This document shows positions 54,564-63,332 of a stretch of DNA of 64,000 nt, one piece after another. The position numbers were made by a program, and so were the translations under genes. This stretch comes from an uncultured Bacteroidota bacterium (GTDB lineage: Bacteria; Bacteroidota; Bacteroidia; Chitinophagales; Chitinophagaceae). The DNA is taken from positions 1 through 64,000 of the forward strand of contig CAJADG010000081.1 in assembly GCA_903938445.1 (NCBI GenBank), in the 5' to 3' direction. The stretch's first letter is position 1; each line of letters opens with the position of its first letter. The notes beneath the pieces were generated by a model, which was not told the DNA's origin, searched no databases, and saw only the letters and a program-made list of their open reading frames with translations.

Positions 54564-55718
54564 TTAGACTTTTATGTAAATCTTTTTCTTGTCTAAAATA
54601 TAGGCAAGTGAAAACATAAATGCAATAAAACAAAGCGCGTATACAAAAGAGCCAATTCTTAAATCGCTATTGATGTTTTTGCAAATATGTTCGTAGAACC
54701 AGGGGAATGCAGAAGTGTACACTGGTTGTCCTTTTTCATCGGTATGATCTACCCATCTTAACAATGCTAATACCCTTGGCAAAAAGCCACTCAATACAAA
54801 AATGAAAAGGGGGTTCTTCCCAAACACATCAAAAAAGTGACTCCATCTTCCCTTGGCTTCTTTAAATTCTAATAAAAAGATAAACATCCCAAGTGTAATC
54901 ATAGCAAGGCCTGTAGTGTATAGCACATAGCTACTAGTCCATATTTTTTTATTAATCGGGAAACTAAAATCCCAAATCCATCCTGCTAAAACCAATACCA
55001 CACCAGTTAATAAAACATTGGCTAGCATTTCAAAATTCTTTCCTTTCGCTTGTATGTATTCGCCTACTAAAAAACCTAAAATTACTTGCACAATTGCAGG
55101 GAACATACTCACTAAACCTTCTGGATCAAAGGGGACTCCTTCGCCTTTGTAAATATGTGAAACCCCTAATATACTTTGATCAATGGCATTGCCAAAATAA
55201 CCCGATAAACTATACGGATGTCCAGCTGCACCCAATAAAATATTCAATACCCAATAAATAACAAGTATCATCATGCCCATAAATAAGGCCATTCTTGATT
55301 TACCATAATACACTATTACGGATGCGAAAAAATAACAAAGTGCTATTCTTTGCAATACACCTAATATGCGTACATTCTCCCAAACTTTAAAAATTAAATG
55401 ATTATCAGACCATTTTACAAATGGGCTCCAGTTTAAGAAAAGTCCAATGGCAAAAATGAGCAAAGTTCTTTTAATTACTTTTTTCCAAAAGTCAGCTGGG
55501 GTGCCCAAAGCTAACTTTGGCATTACAAAACTCATTGCATTTCCTACTGCAAATAGGAAAAATGGGAACACTAAATCAGTAGGGGTGCAACCATGCCAGC
55601 TGGCATGCTCCAAAGGGCTAAAAATATGCCCCCAACTGCCAGGATTGTTCACTAAAATCATGAGTGCAACGGTAGCTCCTCTAAAAACGTCTAGGGAATA
55701 ATATCTTTCTTGGTTCAT
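54564..55718 (-). CDS. NagX-like membrane acyltransferase (DUF5009)
   Basis: Polytopic inner-membrane protein of 384 aa with about ten helices. The N-terminal SLDVFRGATVALMILVNNPGSW and CTPTDLVFPFFLFAVG are the signature of the family that contains heparan-alpha-glucosaminide N-acetyltransferase (HGSNAT) and NagX. It may acetylate amino sugars across the membrane; activity is inferred from the family. It is convergent with the AmgK-RapZ/MurU pair and may belong to the same amino-sugar metabolism. Confidence 0.83.
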   Translation of the reverse strand: MNQERYYSLDVFRGATVALMILVNNPGSWGHIFSPLEHASWHGCTPTDLVFPFFLFAVGNAMSFVMPKLALGTPADFWKKVIKRTLLIFAIGLFLNWSPFVKWSDNHLIFKVWENVRILGVLQRIALCYFFASVIVYYGKSRMALFMGMMILVIYWVLNILLGAAGHPYSLSGYFGNAIDQSILGVSHIYKGEGVPFDPEGLVSMFPAIVQVILGFLVGEYIQAKGKNFEMLANVLLTGVVLVLAGWIWDFSFPINKKIWTSSYVLYTTGLAMITLGMFIFLLEFKEAKGRWSHFFDVFGKNPLFIFVLSGFLPRVLALLRWVDHTDEKGQPVYTSAFPWFYEHICKNINSDLRIGSFVYALCFIAFMFSLAYILDKKKIYIKV

Positions 55719-55775
55719 AGTGTTAAAAGGGGGTAAATATTATAAATTACTTTCTTATATATATGGTCAAAATAA

Positions 55776-55783
55776 TATCTTTG
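55776..55783 (+). promoter_or_regulatory. -7 promoter element of the rfbBCA cluster
   Basis: TATCTTTG, an exact TAnnTTTG match ending 16 nt before the rfbB ATG at 55800. Confidence 0.6.
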
Positions 55784-55799
55784 TAAGATACAAATTCAG

Positions 55800-56894
55800 A
55801 TGCAAAAAAATATATTAATTACCGGCGGAGCAGGATTTATTGGATCGCATGTAGTGCGTTTAATGGTGACCAAATATCCTGATTATCAAATCTTTAATTT
55901 AGATGCCTTGACTTATGCGGGCAACTTAGAGAATTTAAAGGATATTGAAAAATTACCTAACTATCATTTTGTAAAGGCCAATATTTTGGAGGCGGATGCT
56001 TTAAAGGAAATTTTCCAAAAGCATAATATCACAGACGTAATCCATTTAGCTGCTGAATCACATGTGGATAGAAGCATTGTTTCTCCTTTGGATTTTGTGT
56101 ACACAAATGTGATTGGTACTGTGAACTTATTAAATACTGCCAAAGAATTTTGGAAGGGTGATTTAAGTTATGATAACGCGCATGATGGAACTTGGGATCA
56201 AAAAAGAGATCATTTATTTTACCATATTTCAACAGACGAAGTGTACGGTAGTTTAGGCAAGGAAGGATTGTTTAAAGAGACTACTCCTTATGATCCCAAC
56301 TCACCCTACTCTGCAAGTAAAGCAGCGAGTGATCATTTTGTAAGAGCGTATGGTGAAACGTATCATTTACCGATTGTGGTTTCTAACTGCTCTAATAACT
56401 ATGGCCCTAATCACTTTCCTGAAAAATTAATTCCATTATTCATTCATAATATTATCCATAAAAAAGCATTGCCAGTATATGGTGATGGTTTGTACACACG
56501 TGACTGGTTATATGTCATTGACCATGCGCGCGCGATTGATTTAATATTCCATGAGGGTAAAAAAGGGGACACTTATAATATTGGTGGCTTTAATGAATGG
56601 ACCAATATTGATTTAGTGAAATTGCTTTGCGCTCAAATGGATGAAAAATTAGGAAGAGCAAAAGGAGAGAGCGAAGGTTTAATTACTTACGTGAAAGATC
56701 GTCCAGGTCATGATCGTAGATACGCCATTGATGCGACAAAATTAAATAAGGAATTAGGATGGACGCCTTCAGTTACTTTTGAACAAGGCTTGGCAGCTAC
56801 CATTGATTGGTATTTGCAAAACACCGCCTGGTTAGAAAATGTAACCAGTGGTGCTTATCAAACTTACTATAACGAAATGTATAGCAACAGATAA
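55800..56894 (+). CDS. rfbB: dTDP-glucose 4,6-dehydratase
   Basis: NAD-dependent extended SDR of 364 aa making dTDP-4-keto-6-deoxyglucose. NAD motif GGAGFIGSHVV, HLAAESHVDRS, catalytic HISTDEVYGSLG (Thr, Asp, Glu) and YSASKAASDHF (Tyr-x3-Lys) are complete; NCSNNYGP and GDGLYTRDWLYV follow. Second step of the dTDP-rhamnose pathway for surface polysaccharide. The stop overlaps the rfbC start by 1 nt (TAATG). Confidence 0.96.
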   Translation: MQKNILITGGAGFIGSHVVRLMVTKYPDYQIFNLDALTYAGNLENLKDIEKLPNYHFVKANILEADALKEIFQKHNITDVIHLAAESHVDRSIVSPLDFVYTNVIGTVNLLNTAKEFWKGDLSYDNAHDGTWDQKRDHLFYHISTDEVYGSLGKEGLFKETTPYDPNSPYSASKAASDHFVRAYGETYHLPIVVSNCSNNYGPNHFPEKLIPLFIHNIIHKKALPVYGDGLYTRDWLYVIDHARAIDLIFHEGKKGDTYNIGGFNEWTNIDLVKLLCAQMDEKLGRAKGESEGLITYVKDRPGHDRRYAIDATKLNKELGWTPSVTFEQGLAATIDWYLQNTAWLENVTSGAYQTYYNEMYSNR

Positions 56895-57445
56895 TGAAAA
56901 TTGAGCAGACCCCCCTTAAAGATTGTTTTATCGTTCATGAAAAAGTGAATGGAGACGCCAGAGGTTATTTTATTGAGACTTTTAATCAAAGAGATTTTAA
57001 TGCTGCTACAGGATTAGATATTGTTTTTGTACAAGACAATCAATCCAAATCATCCAAAGGTGTTTTAAGAGGATTGCATATGCAGCGTGGTGCTTCGGCC
57101 CAAGCAAAATTAGTGAGAGTGTTGGCTGGTGCAGTGTTAGATGTTGCGGTGGATTTAAGAAAAGGGTCACCAAGTTTTGGCCAACATTATGCCATTGAAT
57201 TAACCGAGGACAATCACAAACAATTTTTTGTACCTGCAGGATTTGCCCATGGCTTTGTTGTATTAAGTGAAACAGCTACTTTCTTTTATAAAGTAGATAA
57301 GTTTTACGAGCCAGGCAATGAAGTAGGTATTATGTACAACGATAAAGACTTAAATATTGACTGGAAGTTGCCAGTAAGCGAATTAATATTTTCTGAAAAA
57401 GATAAAACATTAGGAAGCTTCGCAGCATACGCGGCGAGTTTATAA
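56894..57445 (+). CDS. rfbC: dTDP-4-dehydrorhamnose 3,5-epimerase
   Basis: Cupin-fold epimerase of 183 aa. The catalytic His lies in RGLHMQRG, the Asp in VLDVAVDLRKGSP, the Tyr region in ATFFYKVDKFYEPGNE, and FVPAGFAHGFVVL is the family signature. Third step to dTDP-rhamnose. Translationally coupled to rfbB. A 79-nt gap with a short hairpin (GCACGAAGTGC, 57475-57485) separates it from rfbA. Confidence 0.95.
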   Translation: MKIEQTPLKDCFIVHEKVNGDARGYFIETFNQRDFNAATGLDIVFVQDNQSKSSKGVLRGLHMQRGASAQAKLVRVLAGAVLDVAVDLRKGSPSFGQHYAIELTEDNHKQFFVPAGFAHGFVVLSETATFFYKVDKFYEPGNEVGIMYNDKDLNIDWKLPVSELIFSEKDKTLGSFAAYAASL

Positions 57446-57524
57446 AAAATAAAATTATTAGGTGCATGATTTGAGCACGAAGTGCGAAAACATATACACA
57501 AACAAAAAATAAATTATTCGGTAT

Positions 57525-58385
57525 ATGAAAGGAATTATTTTAGCAGGCGGTTCAGGTACAAGATTGTATCCTATTACCAAGGGAATCAGTAAGCAATTAA
57601 TGCCTATCTATGATAAGCCAATGATTTATTACCCAATGTCTGTATTGATGTTAGCGGGTATCAAAGAAATTTTAATCATCACTACCCCTGAGGACAATGA
57701 TCAGTTTAAAAGATTGTTGGGAGATGGTTCGGAGATAGGTTGTCAATTTACTTATGCGGTACAAGCAGTTCCTAATGGATTAGCGCAAGCATTTGTGATA
57801 GGTGCTGATTTTGTGGGCAAGGATAAAGTGGCATTAGTGTTGGGTGATAATATTTTTTATGGTGCTGGCTTTAGTAAGTTGGTGCAATCTTTTAATGATG
57901 TGGATGGAGCAGCCGTGTTTGCCTATGAAGTGAATGATCCTGAAAGATATGGTGTAGTAGAGTTTGATGAAAACAACAACGCATTGTCATTGGAAGAAAA
58001 ACCAAAAGCACCAAAATCAAATTACGCAGTACCTGGATTATATTTTTACGATAACCAAGTAGTAGAAATTGCCAAAAACATACCTGCTTCACCAAGAGGC
58101 GAATATGAAATTACCGATGTAAATAAAGTGTACTTAGAGCGTAAACAATTACAAGTGGGTATCATGAATCGTGGAACTGCTTGGTTGGATACAGGTACAT
58201 TTGAATCCTTGGCCGACGCTTGTGAGTTTGTACGTGTCATTGAGAAAAGACAAAGTCAAAAAATAGGCTGTATCGAGGAAGTAGCCTTTAGAATGGGCTT
58301 TATTGATAAGGCACAATTACTTGTTTTAGCCGATAAATACGCTAAGAGCGGGTATGGAGAATACCTTAGAAACTTAAAAAAATAA
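57525..58385 (+). CDS. rfbA: Glucose-1-phosphate thymidylyltransferase
   Basis: Makes dTDP-glucose from dTTP and glucose-1-phosphate; 286 aa. [42 protein letters not shown] (metal Asp) and FYGAGF segments are typical of RmlA, and the C-terminal helices carrying the allosteric site are present. First enzyme of the path, encoded last. RfbD (dehydrorhamnose reductase) is missing from the cluster. The regulator carH starts 41 nt later without an intervening terminator. Confidence 0.96.
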   Translation: MKGIILAGGSGTRLYPITKGISKQLMPIYDKPMIYYPMSVLMLAGIKEILIITTPEDNDQFKRLLGDGSEIGCQFTYAVQAVPNGLAQAFVIGADFVGKDKVALVLGDNIFYGAGFSKLVQSFNDVDGAAVFAYEVNDPERYGVVEFDENNNALSLEEKPKAPKSNYAVPGLYFYDNQVVEIAKNIPASPRGEYEITDVNKVYLERKQLQVGIMNRGTAWLDTGTFESLADACEFVRVIEKRQSQKIGCIEEVAFRMGFIDKAQLLVLADKYAKSGYGEYLRNLKK

Positions 58386-58426
58386 GATTTTACTGAACTT
58401 TTTTAGTTTGCTGTTGTTTTAGCTGT

Positions 58427-59305
58427 ATGTCATCTTATACCATTAAGGATTTAGAGCAAATTTCTGGGATCAAAGCCCACACCATCCGTATTTGGGAGCA
58501 ACGATATCATTTTTTGCAACCTCAGCGAACGGAAACGAATATCAGATCCTATTCTGCCGAAGAATTAAAGGTGATTCTGAACGTGTCCCTATTAAATAAA
58601 TACGGGTTCAAGATTTCGCATATTGACAAAATGAGTCAAGCCGAAATTGAAGATAAGATCATTGGCTTGAACCAAATGGATGCCGAAAAGGAAAGAGTGG
58701 TGAATGCATTAATCAAGGACATGGTATCCTTGGACATGGTATCTTTCGAAAGACAATTAGATAATTACATCGCACAGAAAGGGATTGAGAAAACCATTAC
58801 CAATATTATCTTTTCATTCTTAGAACGTGTTGGGGTATTGTGGATTACCAATCACATTAATCCTGCTCAGGAACATTTAGCTTCTAATATTATCAGACAA
58901 AAAATCATATTGGGTATTGAAAGATTGCCAAGAAATATGGCGGCTCCTAAGTTGATTGTATTATTTATGCCAGAGGGTGAATACCATGAAATTGGATTAT
59001 TATTTGTTCAATATTTATTAAAGTTGAGAGGATATCACGTTGATTATTTAGGTGCGAATGTGCCCATTATCGATTTGAAATATTTGACTGAATTAAAGAA
59101 GGTTGACTACTTATACGCCCATATTACATCGCCCATTAAAGGCTTTAAATTGAACAAGTTTATGGAGCAAATCAGTCATTTGAATCCTAATATCCCCATT
59201 ATCCTTACAGGTCAAATGATGCAGGAATATAAAGGCCCTGTAGCCTCCCATATCAAAGTAATGAACTCTCTTTCACAAACTATGGAGATTTTGTCGAATT
59301 TATAA
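58427..59305 (+). CDS. carH: CarH-type MerR regulator with cobalamin-binding light-sensor domain
   Basis: Transcriptional repressor of 292 aa. MerR helix-turn-helix at residues ~3-70 (YTIKDLEQISGIKAHTIRIWEQRY), a four-helix cap at ~85-165 and a B12-binding Rossmann domain at ~175-292. It keeps the CarH photochemistry residues Trp139-x9-Glu149-His150 (WITNHINPAQEH) and the cobalamin ligand motif E-x-H-x2-G (His187 in GEYHEIG). In Thermus and Myxococcus such proteins bind adenosylcobalamin in the dark, tetramerise and repress carotenoid genes; light breaks the Co-C bond and releases DNA. Here it sits directly before the sigma factor-crt operon. Start ATG 58427. Confidence 0.9.
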   Translation: MSSYTIKDLEQISGIKAHTIRIWEQRYHFLQPQRTETNIRSYSAEELKVILNVSLLNKYGFKISHIDKMSQAEIEDKIIGLNQMDAEKERVVNALIKDMVSLDMVSFERQLDNYIAQKGIEKTITNIIFSFLERVGVLWITNHINPAQEHLASNIIRQKIILGIERLPRNMAAPKLIVLFMPEGEYHEIGLLFVQYLLKLRGYHVDYLGANVPIIDLKYLTELKKVDYLYAHITSPIKGFKLNKFMEQISHLNPNIPIILTGQMMQEYKGPVASHIKVMNSLSQTMEILSNL

Positions 59306-59353
59306 TCGCTTCTAACCATCAGGGAATCAACAGTTTAGCCATTATTTTTATTT

Positions 59354-59383
59354 TGTTTAATAAAAATATCGAAAGATTAAACA
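59354..59383. promoter_or_regulatory. Operator module 1: inverted TGTTTAAT half-sites, 22-bp spacing
   Basis: TGTTTAAT (59354-59361) and its exact complement ATTAAACA (59376-59383) are 22 bp apart start to start (two helical turns). Likely binding site of the adjacent CarH-type repressor. The left half overlaps TATTTTG, a near -7 element. Confidence 0.6.
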
Positions 59384-59402
59384 GAATATCAATTATTAGA
59401 CT

Positions 59403-59410
59403 TAGTTTTG
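59403..59410 (+). promoter_or_regulatory. -7 promoter element of the sigma factor-crt operon
   Basis: TAGTTTTG, an exact TAnnTTTG match ending 35 nt before the sigma-factor ATG at 59446. Its last two bases overlap the left half-site of operator module 2, so bound repressor would block the start site. Confidence 0.6.
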
Positions 59411-59438
59411 TTTAACATTATTGAAAAATAGTTAAACG
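59409..59438. promoter_or_regulatory. Operator module 2: inverted TGTTTAAC half-sites, 22-bp spacing
   Basis: TGTTTAAC (59409-59416) and GTTAAACG (59431-59438) repeat the arrangement of module 1 with the same 22-bp start-to-start spacing; only the outermost base of the pair differs. The modules are 55 bp apart. Covers the predicted transcription start. Confidence 0.6.
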
Positions 59439-59445
59439 AAATAAC

Positions 59446-59946
59446 ATGTCAAACGCAGAATTTAGCTTACTACTTACCGAAAACGCCGAGTTTTTAAGAC
59501 CATTTGCAGTGAATCTTACGAAAGACCATGAATCTGCAAAAGATCTTTTTCAAGAAACACTTTTCCGTGCTTTTTCTAACAAAGACAAGTACAATGTAGG
59601 TACCAATATTAAGGCATGGTTGTACACGATTATGCGTAATATTTTCATTAATGATTATCGCAAACGTTCAAAGCAATCTATTGTTTTTGATAGCACTCCC
59701 AATGATTATATTATTGACCAAACGCATACCAAGGTTTTAAACCAAGGAATGACTAATTTAAATATGCGTGAAGTGAATCAAATGATATTTGATTTGCCAG
59801 AATTATTTAGAATCCCTTTTAATTTGTACTTTGAAGGCTATAAATACAACGAAATTGCCGAAGAGTTGGGCGAACCATTAGGAACCATCAAAAGTCGCAT
59901 TCACTTTGCAAGAAAAATATTGAAACAAAAAATTGAAAGATATTAA
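59446..59946 (+). CDS. ECF-type RNA polymerase sigma factor
   Basis: Sigma-70 family factor of 166 aa with region 2 (~10-75: DLFQETLFRAF, NIKAWLYTIMRNIFIND) and region 4 (~110-160: IAEELGEPLGTIKSRIHFARKIL), no regions 1 or 3. No anti-sigma gene is adjacent, which suggests control by expression through the CarH-regulated promoter. First gene of the crt operon: crtI begins 7 nt after the stop. By analogy with light-driven sigma factors in Myxococcus and Streptomyces it may turn on the crt genes or other photoprotection genes (inference). Confidence 0.92.
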   Translation: MSNAEFSLLLTENAEFLRPFAVNLTKDHESAKDLFQETLFRAFSNKDKYNVGTNIKAWLYTIMRNIFINDYRKRSKQSIVFDSTPNDYIIDQTHTKVLNQGMTNLNMREVNQMIFDLPELFRIPFNLYFEGYKYNEIAEELGEPLGTIKSRIHFARKILKQKIERY

Positions 59947-59953
59947 AAATAGT

Positions 59954-61453
59954 ATGCCCAATTCTAATAAAAATGTACTCGTAATTGGTGCAGGTTTTGC
60001 AGGACTTTCTGCTGCGACTTTTTTAGCTCAAAAAGGTTGGCAAGTAACTGTAGTAGAAAAACACGATATGCCAGGTGGAAGAGCAAGAAAGTTTGAAGCA
60101 GATGGATTTGTTTTTGACATGGGCCCCAGTTGGTATTGGATGCCTGATGTGTTTGAAAAATATTTTTCAAAATTTGGAAAGCAGGTTAGTGACTATTATA
60201 ATTTAAAAAGATTAGATCCATCTTACACGGTTTATTTTGATGAAACACATTGGGATATGCCTGCTAATTATAATCAGTTAAAAGATTTATTAGAAAGCGT
60301 AGAACCCGGTGCTGGAAAGGCTTTGGACCAATTTATGGCCGAAGCTGAATATAAGTATAATGTGGGTGTTGGAAAATTAGTACATAAGCCTGGACAATCT
60401 ATATTTGAGTTTTTGGATTGGGAAGTTATTAAAGGTGTTTTTAAATTAGACATCTTTAAGTCGATGAAAAAACATGTCGCTCATTTTTTTAAGCATCCTT
60501 ATATTCAATCCATTATGGAGTTCCCGGTTTTATTTTTGGGAGCCCTGCCTCAAGATACACCTGCCTTATATAGTTTAATGAATTATGCAGATATTAAAGG
60601 GGGAACATGGTATCCTGAAAAAGGCATGTATAGTATTGTAAATGCAATGTATGAATTGGCAGTAGAACAGGGTGTTCAATTTTGTTTTGGTGAAGAAGTT
60701 AAACATATTGAAGTTGTTAATGGATTTGCAAAATCTGCAAGAACTATTAAGAAAATTGGCAACGAACAGAAAGAATATTTTTTTGATGTAATAATTGGTG
60801 CTGGAGATTATCATCATATTGAAACAAAATTATTAGATACAAAGTATCAATCTTACACCGATAAATATTGGGATGAAAGATTGATGGCACCAAGTTCTAT
60901 TTTATATTATGTAGGTTTGAATAAAAGAATAGAAAATGTATCCCATCATAATTTGTTTTTTGACACCGATTTTGGAGTGCATGGAAAAGAAATTTATACC
61001 GACCCTTCCTGGCCAAAAGAGCCCTTATTTTATGCAAGTGTTCCTTCCGTAACGGATCCAACGGTGGCTCCTGAGGGACACGAAAATTTATTTTTATTAA
61101 TTCCTATTGCTGCCGGTTTAAAAGGAGATACGGAGGAAGTGCGTAATATGTATTTTGATAAAATTGTAACAAGACTAGAAGCGCGTTGGGGACAATCTAT
61201 TAAAGACGCGATTGTGTTTAAAAAATCCTTTGGAGTGACTGATTTTGTATCTGAATACCACTCTTTTAAAGGTAATGCCTACGGATTGGCAAATACTTTA
61301 ATGCAAACTGCTATTTTAAAGCCATCTTGTAGGAGTAGAAAAATAAATAATTTATATTACACTGGACAATTAACAGTTCCTGGACCAGGAGTACCGCCAA
61401 GTTTAATTAGTGGTGAAGTGGTTGCTGAATTAGTTAATACAAATTATAAATAG
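59954..61453 (+). CDS. crtI: Phytoene desaturase
   Basis: FAD-dependent enzyme of 499 aa that introduces double bonds into phytoene to give lycopene. The N-terminal dinucleotide motif VLVIGAGFAGLSAATFLA, GGRARKFEADGFVFDMGPSWY and the C-terminal LYYTGQLTVPGPGVPPSLISGEV signature are typical. ATG 59954 is chosen over the TTG at 59933, which lies inside the sigma gene. 8 nt separate it from crtB. Membrane-associated carotenoid pathway, step 2. Confidence 0.95.
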   Translation: MPNSNKNVLVIGAGFAGLSAATFLAQKGWQVTVVEKHDMPGGRARKFEADGFVFDMGPSWYWMPDVFEKYFSKFGKQVSDYYNLKRLDPSYTVYFDETHWDMPANYNQLKDLLESVEPGAGKALDQFMAEAEYKYNVGVGKLVHKPGQSIFEFLDWEVIKGVFKLDIFKSMKKHVAHFFKHPYIQSIMEFPVLFLGALPQDTPALYSLMNYADIKGGTWYPEKGMYSIVNAMYELAVEQGVQFCFGEEVKHIEVVNGFAKSARTIKKIGNEQKEYFFDVIIGAGDYHHIETKLLDTKYQSYTDKYWDERLMAPSSILYYVGLNKRIENVSHHNLFFDTDFGVHGKEIYTDPSWPKEPLFYASVPSVTDPTVAPEGHENLFLLIPIAAGLKGDTEEVRNMYFDKIVTRLEARWGQSIKDAIVFKKSFGVTDFVSEYHSFKGNAYGLANTLMQTAILKPSCRSRKINNLYYTGQLTVPGPGVPPSLISGEVVAELVNTNYK

Positions 61454-61461
61454 AAAAAGAT

Positions 61462-62304
61462 ATGTCTTCGATTCAATTATATAATCAAGTAACTGCTGAA
61501 GCAAGCAAAAAGACCACCTTGATGTATAGTTCAAGTTTTTCCTTGGCTATTAAGTTGTTACATGCTGATTTACGTCAGCCCATTTATGATGTATATGGGT
61601 TAGTTCGATTTGCAGATGAAATTGTAGATACTTTTCATGATTTTGATAAAGCTGCTTTACTTAATCAATTTAAAAAAGATACTTATGAAGCGATTGAACA
61701 AGGTGTGAGTTTGAATCCAATTTTGCACCGTTTTCAATTAACAGTGAAAAAATATAATATTGAACTGGACTTGGTGGAAGCGTTTTTTAAGAGTATGGAA
61801 ATGGATTTGAGCAAGCAAGATTATGATGCACAAACTTATCAAACCTATATATATGGTAGTGCAGAAGTAGTTGGTTTAATGTGTTTGCATATTTTTTGTA
61901 ATGGAGATAAAGCCACTTATGAAAGTTTAAAACCTGCTGCTCAAAAATTAGGTGCTGCATTCCAGAAAGTAAATTTCTTAAGGGATATTAAAGCAGATTT
62001 CGAAGGTTTAGAACGTATGTATTTTCCAAATTGTGATTTTACTAATTTTAAAGAAGAAGATAAACGACAAATTGAGGATGACATTCAAGCTGATTTTTCT
62101 GGTGCTTTGGATGGAATTAAAGCATTGCCCATGAAAGCGAGATTTGGAGTATATGTAGCTTTTAAATATTACTACACACTTTTCAAGAAGATTAAAAAAA
62201 CGGAACACGATTCTATTTTAAAAATGCGTATTCGTATACCAGATTATAAGAAATTATTAATTCTAGCGAATGCAAGTATCCGTAGTCAGCTTAATTTATT
62301 TTAA
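61462..62304 (+). CDS. crtB: Phytoene synthase
   Basis: Squalene/phytoene synthase of 280 aa that condenses two geranylgeranyl diphosphates. The first Asp-rich motif is RFADEIVDTFHDFD (about 52), the second FLRDIKADFEGLERMYFP (about 172). Both magnesium-binding sets are complete. It follows crtI and precedes idi by 2 nt. The GGPP synthase gene is not visible in this window. Confidence 0.95.
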   Translation: MSSIQLYNQVTAEASKKTTLMYSSSFSLAIKLLHADLRQPIYDVYGLVRFADEIVDTFHDFDKAALLNQFKKDTYEAIEQGVSLNPILHRFQLTVKKYNIELDLVEAFFKSMEMDLSKQDYDAQTYQTYIYGSAEVVGLMCLHIFCNGDKATYESLKPAAQKLGAAFQKVNFLRDIKADFEGLERMYFPNCDFTNFKEEDKRQIEDDIQADFSGALDGIKALPMKARFGVYVAFKYYYTLFKKIKKTEHDSILKMRIRIPDYKKLLILANASIRSQLNLF

Positions 62305-62306
62305 CC

Positions 62307-62840
62307 ATGGATACTGTTGAGCAAGTTGTATTAGTGGATGAGCTCAATAATGAGTTAGGATTCATGGAAAAAATGAAAGCGCATCAGCTTGGCGTTTTAC
62401 ATAGAGCTTTCAGTGTTTTTCTTTTTGATGAAAATGGAAATATGTTATTGCAAAAAAGGGCTTTGGAAAAATACCATAGTCCAGGCCTTTGGACCAATAC
62501 TTGTTGTAGTCATCCAAGACCAGGTGAGCAAACGATTGATGCAGCAAAAAGAAGATTAATTGAAGAAATGGGGATTGTGGCGAATATGAGTTTGGCATTT
62601 GATTTTATTTATAAAGCTGACTTGGACCAGGATTTAACGGAGCATGAATTGGATTTTGTTTTTATTGGAACTTATAATGGAATCATTTCTCCTAATAGTT
62701 TAGAAGTTAGTGATTACCTTTACATAAGTATAAAAGAATTGACTGCTAAAATGGATGACAATGCAGATCAATTTACAGTTTGGTTTAAAATTGCATTTCC
62801 AAGAGTGATGCAATGGTATCAGTTGAATATTGTTAATTAG
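62307..62840 (+). CDS. idi: Isopentenyl-diphosphate isomerase, type 1
   Basis: Nudix-fold isomerase of 177 aa that interconverts IPP and DMAPP. The catalytic Cys is in NTCCSHPRPGE, the Nudix box RRLIEEMGI, and the catalytic Glu region in TEHELDFVFIG. Inside the crt operon it raises DMAPP supply for GGPP; it starts 2 nt after crtB. Start ATG 62307. Confidence 0.95.
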   Translation: MDTVEQVVLVDELNNELGFMEKMKAHQLGVLHRAFSVFLFDENGNMLLQKRALEKYHSPGLWTNTCCSHPRPGEQTIDAAKRRLIEEMGIVANMSLAFDFIYKADLDQDLTEHELDFVFIGTYNGIISPNSLEVSDYLYISIKELTAKMDDNADQFTVWFKIAFPRVMQWYQLNIVN

Positions 62841-62852
62841 AAAACTAAATAT

Positions 62853-63326
62853 ATGTTGTTATTTATTGCTGTAATGTTGGGCACTTTTGCCGTGATGGAA
62901 GGAATTACTTGGTTGACACATCGTTTTGTAATGCATGGTTTTTTGTGGTATTTACATGAGGATCATCATCAACCTACAGGACATTTTTTTGAAAAAAATG
63001 ATGCCTTCTTTTTAATCTTCGCTATCCCAAGTATGGCTTGTATTTTTTATGGCAATTTTGGCGGACCACTATGGGTTGCTGCTATTGGTACAGGTATTGC
63101 TATGTATGGTTTTGCCTATTTTATAGTACACGAAGTAATTATACATCAACGTATCAAATGGTTTACTAGATCTAATAGTAGATATATTAAAGCAATTCGT
63201 TGGGCGCATAAAATGCACCATAAGCATATTGGAAAAGAAGAAGGAGAAAGTTTCGGAATGCTTTTAGTTGCTAAAAAGTATTGGGATAAAGTTCGTCAAG
63301 ACGAGCGTATCCAAGCTAATGGATAA
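62853..63326 (+). CDS. crtZ: Beta-carotene hydroxylase
   Basis: Di-iron membrane hydroxylase of 157 aa of the fatty-acid hydroxylase superfamily, with about four helices. The His-box set is complete: HRFVMHG, HEDHH, and HKMHHKH with an additional HEVIIHQ. It adds 3- and 3'-hydroxyls to beta-carotene, giving zeaxanthin. Sits between idi and crtY; the order matches other Bacteroidota crt clusters. Confidence 0.92.
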   Translation: MLLFIAVMLGTFAVMEGITWLTHRFVMHGFLWYLHEDHHQPTGHFFEKNDAFFLIFAIPSMACIFYGNFGGPLWVAAIGTGIAMYGFAYFIVHEVIIHQRIKWFTRSNSRYIKAIRWAHKMHHKHIGKEEGESFGMLLVAKKYWDKVRQDERIQANG

Positions 63327-63332
63327 AAACTT

